A DNA stretch of 30,577 bases from a virus. Location of the stretch: the IMG/VR virus record IMGVR_UViG_3300036781_000128, positions 1 through 30,577 of that record; one strand, 5' to 3'. Within the stretch, counting starts at the first letter, position 1; every line of letters starts with the position of its first letter. Below, piece by piece: positions 7,213-15,361 of this stretch. The position numbers were made by a program, and so were the translations under genes. The notes under the pieces are model-generated. The model did not search any database, was not told the origin of the DNA, and saw only the letters and a program-made list of their open reading frames with translations.

Positions 7213-8448
7213 TTGGGCATCTGGTCGAACCTCTTCAATGGTCCGGGAGTGGTGGAGGTCCGAGACGCCCCGGCGCTGGCACCCACCGAGTGGGACCCGC
7301 CTGCGCCGCTGGTGAACCGTCCCGAGAACCGTGCCGCCATGACCGGGCTGGGCAACATCGTCCCGTCGTCGTGGCCGGGTTGGCCTGGCGACTGGGGTGA
7401 CCCTCAGTGGGAGGGCGCTCGGCCGTTCGCGGGGCTGGTCGACACGGCTTGGGCGTGCCTGGACCTGAACTCGTCGGTTCTGTCCACGATGCCGGTCTAT
7501 CGGCTGCAATCGGGCCGGATCGTGAACCCGACGTCGTGGATGGTGAACCCGGACCCAGAGATGTACGCCTCGTGGTCGGAGTTCGCCTCGGAGTTGTTCT
7601 GGGACTTCATGCTCGGCGAGGCGTTCGTCTTCGCCGCCGAGTACGACTTCAACAATCGGCCCTCGCGGATGCGGGTGGTGCCGCCGTGGATCGTTCAGCC
7701 TGAGTGGCAGGACGGCCTCGTCGGCTCGAAGCGTCGGTACCGCATCGGCGGTCTGGATGTGACGGACCAGATTCTGCACATCCGCTACCACTCGCGCATG
7801 GACACGCTGCGTGGCATCGGACCACTGGAGCTCTCGGGCGCGCGGATGGTCGCGGCGTCGGTGTTGCAGCGGTTCGTGGCCGAGGTCGCGAACACGGGCG
7901 GTCGGCCGATCTATTGGATCGAGAATCCCCGCCGGCTCAACAAAACCGAGGCTGACGACCTGCTGGACCAGTGGGTGGAGTCGCGGTCGCGGAACCTGGG
8001 GAAGCCTGCCGTGATGTCCGGGGGCGCGACGCTCGGGCACATGGAGGTGCCGAACGCCAAGGACATGGCACTGGTCGAACTGTCGCAGTTCACCGAGTCG
8101 CGAATCGCCGTGATGCTGGGCGTGCCGCCCTTCCTGGCCGGCCTGCCCTCTGGTGGCGACTCGATGACGTACAGCAACGTCTCGTCCCTGTTCGACTTCC
8201 ATGACCGGGCGAGCCTGCGACCGAAGGCCACCCGGGTCATGTCGGCGCTGTCGAACTGGGCGCTCCCCCGCGGCACGAACATCGAGATGAACCGGGACGA
8301 CTACACGCGACCCGACCCCAAGACGCGGTCCGAGTACTACGTGAACCTGCACGGCATCGGTGCCATCGACAAGACCGAGGTTCGCACCATGGAGCGTCTG
8401 CACGGCGATGCCGCTGCGGGTGCACTGACAGGAGGGACCGACGCATGA
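7213..8448 (+). CDS. Portal protein
   Basis: A 411-aa HK97-type portal. TTG at 7213 is the likely start: GGGAGG sits at 7201-7206 and no ATG/GTG is better placed, while upstream codons in frame overlap the terminase. Recognisable portal features are the DTAWACLDLNSSVLS region, LFWDFMLGEAFVF, HIRYHSRMDT, SGARMVAAS and the C-terminal TMERLHGD. The dodecameric ring forms the DNA entry vertex, docking terminase outside and connectors later. It ends in an ATGA overlap with the protease. Confidence 0.9.
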   Translation: MGIWSNLFNGPGVVEVRDAPALAPTEWDPPAPLVNRPENRAAMTGLGNIVPSSWPGWPGDWGDPQWEGARPFAGLVDTAWACLDLNSSVLSTMPVYRLQSGRIVNPTSWMVNPDPEMYASWSEFASELFWDFMLGEAFVFAAEYDFNNRPSRMRVVPPWIVQPEWQDGLVGSKRRYRIGGLDVTDQILHIRYHSRMDTLRGIGPLELSGARMVAASVLQRFVAEVANTGGRPIYWIENPRRLNKTEADDLLDQWVESRSRNLGKPAVMSGGATLGHMEVPNAKDMALVELSQFTESRIAVMLGVPPFLAGLPSGGDSMTYSNVSSLFDFHDRASLRPKATRVMSALSNWALPRGTNIEMNRDDYTRPDPKTRSEYYVNLHGIGAIDKTEVRTMERLHGDAAAGALTGGTDA

Positions 8449-9080
8449 GCGACACCATCGAGCAGGTGGCGCGGATGAGGACCGGGCTCTCGCTCCCCGC
8501 CGACATCCCCGTCGAGATCCGTAGAGCGGTCGAGGTGGAGGGGGTCGACTTCGCCAACCGCGAGATCAAGCTCATCGCCGTGCCGTACAACGAGACGGCG
8601 GTTGTGGAGTACCGGGGCGAACTCCTCCAGGAGCACGTCGAGCCGGGTGCGTTCACAGGAATCGACACCAGTGCCGGGGATGTCACCGTTAACCGCGACC
8701 ACGACCCCAAGCGAGTCGTCGGCATCGTCACCGGCTATGACACGCTCGACGAGCGTGGCTTGATCTCCACCATCAAGGTCTCGCGCACCCCGCTGGGCGA
8801 CGAGACCCTGGCGCTCGCCGCCGACAAGATCCTCAAGGCTTCCGTCGGGATGCTCGTTCGACGCTCCGATCAGGTCATCCGGAACGCCGTCCATGCTGGC
8901 GGCCTCGGGACGCGTGCCATCAAGCGCGCGTATCTCGACCACATCGGGATGCTTCCCAACCCCGCATACTCGGGTGCAGCGGTGCTGTCTGTGCGGCAGG
9001 CACAGGCCATCGCCACGACCACTGAAGGTGTGTCGGCAACACCCAACCTCGACGCCATCCTCGCTCTCCTGAGCGAGTAG
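8445..9080 (+). CDS. Prohead maturation protease
   Basis: A 211-aa HK97-type (S78-like) prohead protease. The early strand REIKLIAVPYNE and the EHVEPGAF segment precede NRDHDPKRVVG with the catalytic His at 86; LKASVGML supplies Ser133. It would remove the N-terminal delta domain of the capsid protein and then degrade itself. It is translated from an ATGA overlap with the portal gene, the canonical order in this phage type. The gene ends about 110 bp before the capsid gene, a gap that contains a hairpin. Confidence 0.9.
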   Translation: MSDTIEQVARMRTGLSLPADIPVEIRRAVEVEGVDFANREIKLIAVPYNETAVVEYRGELLQEHVEPGAFTGIDTSAGDVTVNRDHDPKRVVGIVTGYDTLDERGLISTIKVSRTPLGDETLALAADKILKASVGMLVRRSDQVIRNAVHAGGLGTRAIKRAYLDHIGMLPNPAYSGAAVLSVRQAQAIATTTEGVSATPNLDAILALLSE

Positions 9081-9119
9081 TCGTCACGCGGCGGCAGGCC
9101 GCTCTCGCAGTACCGCGCT

Positions 9120-9149
9120 GGCAGGGCGCTCACCCATCCGAGCCCTGCC
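9120..9149 (+). terminator. Hairpin between protease and capsid genes
   Basis: GGCAGGGC (9120-9127) and GCCCTGCC (9142-9149) form a perfect 8-bp stem with a 14-nt loop. There is no T-run, so full termination is unlikely. It could stabilise a processed capsid mRNA or attenuate read-through, explaining how capsid is made in excess over protease. Confidence 0.5.
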
Positions 9150-9192
9150 GCCCTTCTGTGCGCGTGGGGCTCCTTCCAACAGGAGCACATCA

Positions 9193-10422
9193 ATGTCTGA
9201 CAACACGTCTGACGCGATGATTGCCCGGCTGGAGGGCGAGCTCGAGGAGCGCAACGCCTTCATCCAGGGAGTCATCGCCGGAGCCGAGGACGCAGGACGC
9301 GACCTCACCGACAACGACACGGAGCTGATCAAGGGCGCCAAGGGTCGCATCGACTCGCTCAAGGGCCAGCTCGACACCCTCCACGACACCCGGTCGACCA
9401 CCATGGCCGCCCGGACCCGGGCCCGTGAGGTCGCCACCGAGATGACGCGGATGCGTCACGAGGCCGACAGGGGTCCCGTCGAGTACCGCTCGGCCGGCGC
9501 CTACATCCTCGACCTCTACCAGGCGTCGCTCGGCGACTCCGGTGCGAAGTCGAACCTGGAGATGTTCCACCGGACCGCGGCACACCAGAAGACCTCCGAC
9601 AACACCGGCGTCATCCCCGACCCGGTCATCGGCAACGTCATCAACTTCATCGACTCGGCGCGTCCGCTGGTCTCATTCCTGGGGCCGCAGAGCATGCCGT
9701 CCTCGACGTGGCACCGGCCGAAGGTCACCCAGCACACCTCGGTGGCCGTCCAGGGCTCCGCGGGTGCGGCTGCGGACGAGAAGTCCGAACTCGTCTCCCA
9801 GAAGATGACGATCACCCGTCTGAACGCGAACGCGGTCACCTACGGCGGCTACGTCAACGTCTCCCGGCAGAACATCGACTTCTCCTCGCCGCAGGTGCTC
9901 GACCTGGTCATCAACGACCTGGCGGCGCAGTACGCGATCGAGACCGAGGCTGCTACGGCGGCGCTGCTGGCGACGACCAGCGCGGATGAGATCGAGTACG
10001 ACGCCGACGATCAGGACTCGGTCGCGGCTGCCGTCTGGTCGGCGGTCGCTGCCGTCTACGCCGCCACCCGCGGACAGGGTCGCCTCGGTATCGCCGTGGC
10101 CCCCGACGCGCTGGCCGCGTTCGGTCCGCTGTTCCAGCCCTACGCCCCGCAGAACCAGCAGGGCACCGGGTTCACGGCCGCGAACTTCGGGCAGGGTGTC
10201 ATGGGCTCCATCTCCGGGGTGCCGGTCCTCATGTCCTCGGGTCTGGCTGCCGGGGAGGCGTTCGCGTTCTCCACGGCCGGCGTCGAGGTCTACGAGCAGC
10301 GCGTCGGCGCTCTCCAGGTGGTCGAGCCGTCGGTCCTCGGCGTCCAGGTCGCCTACGCCGGTTACTTCACCCCGCTGGCGGTGGAGCTGACCGCGGTGAT
10401 CCCGCTGGTCGAGGGCACCTGA
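9193..10422 (+). CDS. Major capsid protein (HK97 fold)
   Basis: A 409-aa protein. The ATG at 9193 follows AGGAG with good spacing. Residues 1-95 are charged and helical (delta/scaffold-like coiled coil: LEGELEERNAFIQ, then a second helix). Residues from about 100 carry the shell domain with NVINFIDSARPLVSFLG, the NAVTYGGYVNVSRQNIDF core segment (N-arm to E-loop), GRLGIAVAPDALAAFGP and a C-terminal VAYAGYF. The protease upstream likely cuts between the two parts. The size and order fit the main structural protein of an icosahedral head; the exact cleavage site cannot be read from sequence. Confidence 0.93.
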   Translation: MSDNTSDAMIARLEGELEERNAFIQGVIAGAEDAGRDLTDNDTELIKGAKGRIDSLKGQLDTLHDTRSTTMAARTRAREVATEMTRMRHEADRGPVEYRSAGAYILDLYQASLGDSGAKSNLEMFHRTAAHQKTSDNTGVIPDPVIGNVINFIDSARPLVSFLGPQSMPSSTWHRPKVTQHTSVAVQGSAGAAADEKSELVSQKMTITRLNANAVTYGGYVNVSRQNIDFSSPQVLDLVINDLAAQYAIETEAATAALLATTSADEIEYDADDQDSVAAAVWSAVAAVYAATRGQGRLGIAVAPDALAAFGPLFQPYAPQNQQGTGFTAANFGQGVMGSISGVPVLMSSGLAAGEAFAFSTAGVEVYEQRVGALQVVEPSVLGVQVAYAGYFTPLAVELTAVIPLVEGT

Positions 10423-10604
10423 TGTTCGAGCGCAACGGTCAGCGGCTCGGGTCGCTGCTCGTGGAGGACGCTCGGGCGTCGAAGAGGGCTGCCGCGAAGG
10501 CTGAGCCGAAGTCCGAGGTTGAGGAGAAGGTGCAGGAGGAGACTCCCGCCGCCGAGACCAAGGCTGACGACAAGGCGCCTGCGAGCAGCGCCACCAAGAA
10601 GTGA
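10422..10604 (+). CDS. Small Lys/Glu/Ala-rich protein, 60 aa
   Basis: Starts in a TGATG overlap with the capsid stop. After a short head (MFERNGQRLGSLLVE) the protein is a low-complexity string of Lys, Glu and Ala, ending TKK, probably disordered. Similar small charged proteins often sit between capsid and connector genes in actinophages. A capsid-associated or decoration role is possible but unproven. A second low-complexity gene of similar flavour lies before the tail tube gene (13106-13402). Confidence 0.6.
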   Translation: MFERNGQRLGSLLVEDARASKRAAAKAEPKSEVEEKVQEETPAAETKADDKAPASSATKK

Positions 10605-10629
10605 ACATCGGAGCTCCGGGGAGGTCGCA

Positions 10630-11184
10630 GTGGCCGTGACAAACGACATGGTCGACCCGACGGACCTAGTCGGCTTCCCCGGCGCTCCGTTCACTGATGC
10701 TCAGGTCGACGCCGCTGTGGATGAGGTTCGCACGGCGGCGGGCTGGCATATCGCTCCCCTGCGGACCGGGCAGACTGTCACGCTGGATGTGGAGCGGCGG
10801 GAGTCGTGGCTGCGGCTGCCGACTCGCAAACTGGCCTCTGTCGATGAGGTGCGCGACCCCGACAGCGGTGACGCGATCGACGCCGACACCTACCGGACTT
10901 CGCTGCTGCTGGCACAGGTCAAGCGGTCCGGCTGCTACTGGCCCTGTGGGTATGCCGCGGTCGAGGTCGACATGACGCACGGCTACACGACCTGTCCGGC
11001 CAGCGTCCTCGCCGTGGTGGCGTTGGCCTGCAACCTGGCCAAGCGTGACCCGACGGTGCGGGAGGTGGCGATCGACGACTTCTCGGTCACCCGCAACACC
11101 GACGCCACTCAGGCAGCCCTCAAGGCCGCCCTGGGCATCACCTACGTCCTCGATGACTCGCTGTACGGCATCGGCATCGCCTGA
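10630..11184 (+). CDS. Head-tail connector (adaptor)
   Basis: A 184-aa protein; GTG at 10630 is chosen because GGGGAGG lies 7 bp before it (ATG at 10648 is the alternative). The layout is N-terminal helical (FTDAQVDAAVDEVRTAAGWHI), a beta region with TLDVERRESWLRLP and AVEVDMTHGYTTCP, and a C-terminal helix. This is typical of the gp6/gp15-like adaptor that attaches beneath the portal. Position after the capsid gene agrees. It ends in a TGATG overlap with the MuF-like gene. Confidence 0.8.
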   Translation: MAVTNDMVDPTDLVGFPGAPFTDAQVDAAVDEVRTAAGWHIAPLRTGQTVTLDVERRESWLRLPTRKLASVDEVRDPDSGDAIDADTYRTSLLLAQVKRSGCYWPCGYAAVEVDMTHGYTTCPASVLAVVALACNLAKRDPTVREVAIDDFSVTRNTDATQAALKAALGITYVLDDSLYGIGIA

Positions 11185-11846
11185 TGTCCGCACGTGACCC
11201 CTACGCCTCGGAGAAGGCGCAGCGGACAGCCTCCACGGCCGCGGCGCTCACTGCTGTGTACGTGGCCGCGAAGGGTGCAGTGCTGCGTCAGTTCGCGGCC
11301 GGTGTGGTCCGCGACGCGCTGCCGTCGCTGTGGCGTGGCCGAGTCGAGGCCGTGGTGGCCGAACAGGCGAAGTCGACTGCAGGGCTGCTCGGCGCAACCG
11401 TCGTCACCGACGTAGGTGGCGTGCTGGAGGACTTCGACCCGCACCGCATGGACGCCTACCTCGATGTCTTCGCCGACGAGTTCGCGAAGGCCTGGGACGA
11501 GGCAACCAACCGGGTGCTGAACATGATCGATCTGGCCGAGCCGGACCTGTCCGGCGCCGCCGAGCTGGTGTTGGACGCAATGGTCGAGCAAGCGAAGACC
11601 GACGCTGCCGACATCGGGCAACGGGCGGCCAACTTCGGACTCATCGAGGGCGGCAAGGCTGCCGGCGCCACCACGAAGACGTGGCACACCGGAACCAACC
11701 CGAGGCCGTCACACGCGGCACTGAACGGGGTCACCCTCCCGATCGACGACCGGTTCGCGAACGGGCAGCGATTCCCCGGCTCGCCCGCGCCACCCGCCGA
11801 GGTGGCTGGATGCAACTGCCACATGAGCATCGGGAGGGCATCGTGA
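11184..11846 (+). CDS. MuF-like minor head protein
   Basis: A 220-aa protein with a long helical N-terminal part (1-160). Residues 166-214 are a MuF-type C-terminal domain: TKTWHTGTNPRPSHAALNG, followed by FANGQRFPGSP and a terminal AGCNCHMS pattern with Cys210, Cys212 and His213. MuF proteins are minor head components that may be ejected with DNA. Here the gene lies after the adaptor rather than beside the portal, a placement seen in some actinophages. GTGA overlap with the next gene. Confidence 0.75.
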   Translation: MSARDPYASEKAQRTASTAAALTAVYVAAKGAVLRQFAAGVVRDALPSLWRGRVEAVVAEQAKSTAGLLGATVVTDVGGVLEDFDPHRMDAYLDVFADEFAKAWDEATNRVLNMIDLAEPDLSGAAELVLDAMVEQAKTDAADIGQRAANFGLIEGGKAAGATTKTWHTGTNPRPSHAALNGVTLPIDDRFANGQRFPGSPAPPAEVAGCNCHMSIGRAS

Positions 11847-12283
11847 GCGACCTCCTGGCCATCCGTGACGCCGTACTGGCCGAGGGCCGCGCGCTCTCCG
11901 AAGCGGTACGCCTCACTGACCGCGCGACCGTCCATCGCAAGACCGGACGTGCCACGCAGGACGAATCCACTGGCGAAGAGGTTCCGATCTGGCAGGACCC
12001 GCCGCCGCACAGTGACCTGGCATTCCGCGTCGATGGCTCCTCGAGCAGTGACGGCGGCTCGCACGTGGTCAACGTCGGCGGTGTCGACTACGAGCAGGCG
12101 ACCGCGGTGGGCCAGTTCCCTGCGACGACCGACGACCTGGCTGACGGCGACTTCATCGAGGTCACCTCTGGCGAATGGGCGGGCTCGGTGTTCAGCATCG
12201 TGGCCGCCATCACCGCCGACCAGAAGACGGCCCGCCGGGTGCCCATCCGCGAGGAGCAGCGACCGCAGGAGTGGGACTCGTGA
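11843..12283 (+). CDS. Head-tail stopper (DUF6093-like)
   Basis: A 146-aa protein starting at the GTG of a GTGA overlap. After a helical N-terminus it has beta-rich segments (RATVHRKTGRATQD, FIEVTSGEWAGSVFSIVAAI, KTARRVPIREEQRP). This resembles the actinophage DUF6093 head-closure family. It would close the portal channel after packaging and bind the tail. Assignment depends mainly on this beta pattern and position between adaptor and gp10-like genes. Confidence 0.7.
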   Translation: MSDLLAIRDAVLAEGRALSEAVRLTDRATVHRKTGRATQDESTGEEVPIWQDPPPHSDLAFRVDGSSSSDGGSHVVNVGGVDYEQATAVGQFPATTDDLADGDFIEVTSGEWAGSVFSIVAAITADQKTARRVPIREEQRPQEWDS

Positions 12284-12678
12284 AGGTCTCCGTCTCCAAC
12301 ACCCTCGATGACCTCACCCGCGACACCAAGACCATTGCCCGCACCGCACGTCGCGACATGTCGAGCGTGGTCCGCAAGAACACCCGCGAGGGCAACCGGA
12401 TCGCGAAGGCGTTCGCTTCCGAACAGCACACCATGTTCGGCGACACCGACATCGAGTATCCGCCCTCGTTCACCTCGGAGATGATCTCGCCGCTGGTCGG
12501 CGAGTACGGGCCGGACGTGTCGATCGGCGACGGTTCTCAGGCCTCGGGCTATGAGTTCGGCTCGATGAACTCCCCTCCCCACTTTGACTTGGCCCGGTCG
12601 GTAGACGAGATCAGCCATAAGTTCGTGTCCGGCGTGCAGGAGTTGCCGTCGAAGTGGTTCTGGCCGGGTGTCGAGTGA
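12280..12678 (+). CDS. HK97 gp10-like neck/tail protein
   Basis: A 132-aa protein from the GTG at 12280 (overlap with the previous stop). The helical basic first half and the late segments EYGPDVSIGDG and YEFGSMNSPPHFDLARSVD match the HK97-gp10 family, which binds between stopper and tail terminator during joining. It ends in a GTGA overlap with the tail terminator candidate. Confidence 0.75.
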   Translation: MKVSVSNTLDDLTRDTKTIARTARRDMSSVVRKNTREGNRIAKAFASEQHTMFGDTDIEYPPSFTSEMISPLVGEYGPDVSIGDGSQASGYEFGSMNSPPHFDLARSVDEISHKFVSGVQELPSKWFWPGVE

Positions 12679-13094
12679 GCGTCCTTCTGCTGGACCAGCG
12701 CGCCCACGCCGACGCCATCAAGGCCGCCGTCACTGCCGCGATGGCGCCGAAATGGTCGGCCTACGACTTCGGCGGCGTGCCGGGCTTCGACGACAACACC
12801 GGCGACCAGCCGAACCTGTTCGCGCTGATCTCGGTCGACCTCATTCCCGGCTCAAACCAGCGGATGTCCGCGCAGACCGGTGTCACTCGCTGGCGTGTCG
12901 GCATCCGTGGTGTCGGTCGCACGGTCGATGAGGTCCGGTGGGTGCTGTTCAAGGCTGCCGGCGTGCTGCACGAGAAGTCGCTGACCGTCGATGAGCGTCT
13001 CACCACGCCGCTGCAGTCCGAGCCCGGTCAGGCGCCGAGCAAGGACGCCGAGGGCCGCTACTCCGGACTGTCGACCTACACCTACACGCACTGA
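12675..13094 (+). CDS. Tail terminator protein
   Basis: A 139-aa protein starting at GTG 12675. The helix-strand layout (AHADAIKAAVTAAM, FALISVDLIPGS, GVTRWRVGIRGVGR, VDEVRWVLFKAAGVL, YSGLSTYTYTH) fits the small alpha/beta tail terminator (lambda gpU-like). It caps the tail tube and joins it to the head. Position before the tube gene supports this. Confidence 0.75.
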   Translation: MSVLLLDQRAHADAIKAAVTAAMAPKWSAYDFGGVPGFDDNTGDQPNLFALISVDLIPGSNQRMSAQTGVTRWRVGIRGVGRTVDEVRWVLFKAAGVLHEKSLTVDERLTTPLQSEPGQAPSKDAEGRYSGLSTYTYTH

Positions 13095-13105
13095 GAGGAG
13101 CCCTC

Positions 13106-13402
13106 ATGGCTCAGGAACTGGTCTGGGCGCGCACGCCGAATGGTTGCGCCGCCGTGTCCCGGTCGGCTGCGGTCGCGAAGGGCTACGAGGTGCTCGACGA
13201 GTCGCCGTTCGACGCCAACGGCAACGCGCGGCGCTCGACCCGCGGGAACGGGCGAGCCAGGAAGCCCAGGACAACAGTCGCGAAGGAAGCGGCCAAGAAG
13301 GCTCCCGCAGCCACCCCGGCGGCGGAGAACGCGGCAGACAGGGCGGCTGAGGTCATCGCCGAACCCGCCTCCACCATTGAGAACGAGGAGAACCAGCGAT
13401 GA
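13106..13402 (+). CDS. Ala/Lys-rich protein before the tail tube, 98 aa
   Basis: The ATG at 13106 follows GAGAGGAG. The first 35 residues (MAQELVWARTPNGCAAVSRS...) look folded; the rest is basic then acidic low-complexity Ala/Pro sequence ending NEENQR. Function unrecognised. Its GA-rich end overlaps the tail tube start by four bases, so it may couple expression of the abundant tube protein. A tail-tube accessory or decoration role is only a guess. Confidence 0.6.
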   Translation: MAQELVWARTPNGCAAVSRSAAVAKGYEVLDESPFDANGNARRSTRGNGRARKPRTTVAKEAAKKAPAATPAAENAADRAAEVIAEPASTIENEENQR

Positions 13403-13941
13403 CCCTGCTCAGCACTCCCGAGACGGAGAACGTCTTCGGCTTCCAGTCCATGCTGGTGCTGGAGACCGAGCCGGACGACCCGACCGAGACCACCGACAGT
13501 GAGGCGGCGGCCGGGACCAACATCACCTGTCACCTGATCGGCTCGTGGTTCCCGGCCGCGACGACCGAGAAGGTGGCGGCGCAGCGGAAGATGTGCCAGA
13601 CGAAGACCCGGCAGAAGCTCGGGGCGACGACCTGGGACCCGCCGGCGCTGCAGTACACGATGGTCAACCAGAGCGTCGGGACGCCGGGAGCGCCGGGCAA
13701 CGAGGCGTTCGAGGCGCTGCCTGAGGGTGCGGTCCGCTACCTGGAGCTGTTCACCGGCATCCCGGGCAACGCGGAGCCGGATGACGGGGACGCCTACCAG
13801 CTCCTCGGTGTTCGTCTGGGCCCGCAGGTGCGTGGCGCTTCGGCGGATGACGCGGGTGGTGAGTCCACGGTGACCCAGGAGCTGGAGATCCTCGCGGAGT
13901 ACACCGACGGCCCGATCGACGGCGTCCGCGTCGCTACCTGA
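13399..13941 (+). CDS. Major tail (tube) protein
   Basis: A 180-aa protein whose ATG overlaps the previous TGA. It is beta-rich, with segments such as NITCHLIGSWFP, RQKLGATTWDPPALQYTMV and VRYLELFTGIPG, in keeping with siphophage tube proteins that stack as hexameric rings. It is the last gene before a 14-bp-stem hairpin, and the chaperone and tape measure genes follow. This is the canonical position and size. Confidence 0.85.
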   Translation: MTLLSTPETENVFGFQSMLVLETEPDDPTETTDSEAAAGTNITCHLIGSWFPAATTEKVAAQRKMCQTKTRQKLGATTWDPPALQYTMVNQSVGTPGAPGNEAFEALPEGAVRYLELFTGIPGNAEPDDGDAYQLLGVRLGPQVRGASADDAGGESTVTQELEILAEYTDGPIDGVRVAT

Positions 13942-13952
13942 TCCCCCTCATC

Positions 13953-13987
13953 GACCCCGTCCGGTCTGCCGCGGACCGGACGGGGTC
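13953..13987 (+). terminator. Strong hairpin after the tail tube gene
   Basis: GACCCCGTCCGGTC (13953-13966) and GACCGGACGGGGTC (13974-13987) form a perfect 14-bp stem with a 7-nt loop, starting 11 bp after the tube stop. The following bases (TTCGCGG) are not a T-run, but such stems terminate in actinobacteria. It would make transcription of tape measure and downstream genes lower than of capsid and tube. Confidence 0.8.
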
Positions 13988-14012
13988 TTCGCGGCACGCG
14001 GCAGGAGTAGCG

Positions 14013-14741
14013 ATGAGTGACGCACTGGCGAGGCTTCAGGCTTCGACCGCGGACATGGTTCCGCAGGCGACCGTGGAGACCTGTCTGGCCCAGGGTGTGG
14101 TGAAGCGGGTCCAGGCGTTGGCCGACGAGTTGTCCGAGATGCAGCTTGCCGCCTTCCGTGACGCCGCGGAGGACGCACCCTCGGACAAGCCGGTCCGGAA
14201 GATGAATCAGGGTCATGACCCGCGCATTGACGAGATTCAGGCCGAGCTCGAGTCACTTCAGGATGTGATGCGTGCCCACACGGGCCGGGTCACGGTCGCC
14301 GCAACCATCAGCCAGGGTGAGTGGCGTCGTTGGGCGGATGCGAACCCGGCTCGCGAAGAGGGCCGCGACTCGAAGGGTCGCCCGGTCGTGAGCGCCTACG
14401 ACATCGGTGTCACTGGCGGGTTCTGTGATGGGACGGCGCTGCTGGCTCGGCTCGGTGACTTCGTGACCGAGTGGAACGGCGAGCCACTATCTCCCGGTCA
14501 GTGGGATTGGCTGGCCGAGAAGATGCCGATGGGTGACCAGAAGCAGGCGGCCCGGTCGGTGGTGTCGTTCTATGAGGTTGAGGGGGCCAAGGCGGTCCCA
14601 AAATCGCGGAGCGTCTCGTCCACGACGCCCCCGAAGTCGGCCGCCTCCGATTCGCCCGAGACCGCGGCATCTCCAGAAAGCGGAGCCTCGGATGGGAGCC
14701 CGCCGAGCGACATGAGCACTTCGACGCCGACGGGGTCCTGA
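14013..14741 (+). CDS. Tail assembly chaperone, short form
   Basis: A 242-aa product in frame 0, starting at ATG 14013 after CAGGAG. The folded part (1-197) has helical segments and ISQGEWRRWADANPA (about 98-112), the pattern of first chaperone ORFs. From 198 on it is a Ser/Thr/Pro-rich tail that looks disordered. This matches phages in which most ribosomes stay in frame and a few shift at CCCAAAA to make the long form. It helps assemble the tail tube on the tape measure and is not in virions. Confidence 0.85.
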   Translation: MSDALARLQASTADMVPQATVETCLAQGVVKRVQALADELSEMQLAAFRDAAEDAPSDKPVRKMNQGHDPRIDEIQAELESLQDVMRAHTGRVTVAATISQGEWRRWADANPAREEGRDSKGRPVVSAYDIGVTGGFCDGTALLARLGDFVTEWNGEPLSPGQWDWLAEKMPMGDQKQAARSVVSFYEVEGAKAVPKSRSVSSTTPPKSAASDSPETAASPESGASDGSPPSDMSTSTPTGS

Positions 14742-15136
14742 CCGGCTGGACCATCGTCACCCGCGAGCCCGAGTGGGACGACGCGGAACGTGACGCGATG
14801 GTGGCGCTGGACATGTACGAGGCGGACCTGTGCGGCGGATGCAGGCTGCCGACGTCGATACGTCAGGACCCGTCGAACCTGTTTCGCATCCGGCACGACG
14901 TCTGCCCGGTGTGCGCCCAGATGGCACCAGCGGGACGAGCTCAGGCCGACGCCGACAAGAAGGCCCATGAGGCGCTGGGCAAGGACCCGTCACCACTGGC
15001 CAAGCTGCCCGGAGACGGGCGGACGTCGTTGCTAGTGCGGGTCGGGTCAGAAGCCCGCGATGCTGCCGTACCAAGCAATGCTGGCGACGATCGCGACAAC
15101 CATCATGGCGACACCGTGACTCGGGCGTCTGGTTAG
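14013..15136 (+). CDS. Tail assembly chaperone, frameshifted long form
   Basis: Residues 1-197 come from frame 0 and 177 more from the -1 frame (14603-15136), giving about 374 aa. The added part holds RGISRKRSLGWEPAERHEHF, VTREPEWDDAERDAMVALDM and a zinc-like LCGGC (near 14830) with CPVC near 14909. These are typical of the second chaperone ORF in actinophages. No good start codon with an RBS precedes the -1 part, so it is made by frameshifting. Its last 90 bp lie opposite the end of the DUF2510 gene, suggesting that the natural C-terminus was replaced when that gene arrived. Confidence 0.82.
14597..14603 (+). other. -1 ribosomal slippery site CCCAAAA
   Basis: In the chaperone frame the bases read C CCA AAA, exactly X XXY YYZ. 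After a -1 slip the next codon is ATC at 14603, and the frame stays open to 15136. The homopolymer stretch is rare in this GC-rich sequence and the two reading frames both encode recognisable chaperone segments, so the shift is well supported. Confidence 0.88.
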
Positions 15137-15361
15137 TAGTACGCAGCCGATGATGAATCCGACGATCGGCAGCAGGATCGCGGTCACCCATCCTGCGGTA
15201 ATCAGTCCCTCGCTGACCGGCTGGTGTCCGGCCGTCTGCATCCTCTGCGGCGCACCGGGGGCCACGTGGTCTGTCCACGTTGCCCCATCCCAGTAGCGCT
15301 GCGTTCCTGCCATCGCGGGGTCTGAGTACCACCCCGCGGGCGCCTGTTCCTGGTCCGTCAC
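15047..15361 (-). CDS. DUF2510 two-TM membrane protein
   Basis: A 104-aa protein on the opposite strand inside the late operon. Start taken as GTG at 15361, with a second in-frame GTG at 15397 as alternative. Residues 8-33 form DUF2510 (APAGWYSDP, then RYWDGATWTDHV). The linker is followed by two hydrophobic segments at 53-76 and 83-102, with an Arg-rich turn (TRRP) between. DUF2510 commonly precedes membrane helices in actinobacterial proteins; its function is unknown. It has no late-operon partner, and its orientation suggests expression from its own promoter in the lysogen, perhaps altering the host envelope or blocking superinfection. Confidence 0.8.
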   Translation of the reverse strand: MTDQEQAPAGWYSDPAMAGTQRYWDGATWTDHVAPGAPQRMQTAGHQPVSEGLITAGWVTAILLPIVGFIIGCVLLTRRPSHGVAMMVVAIVASIAWYGSIAGF

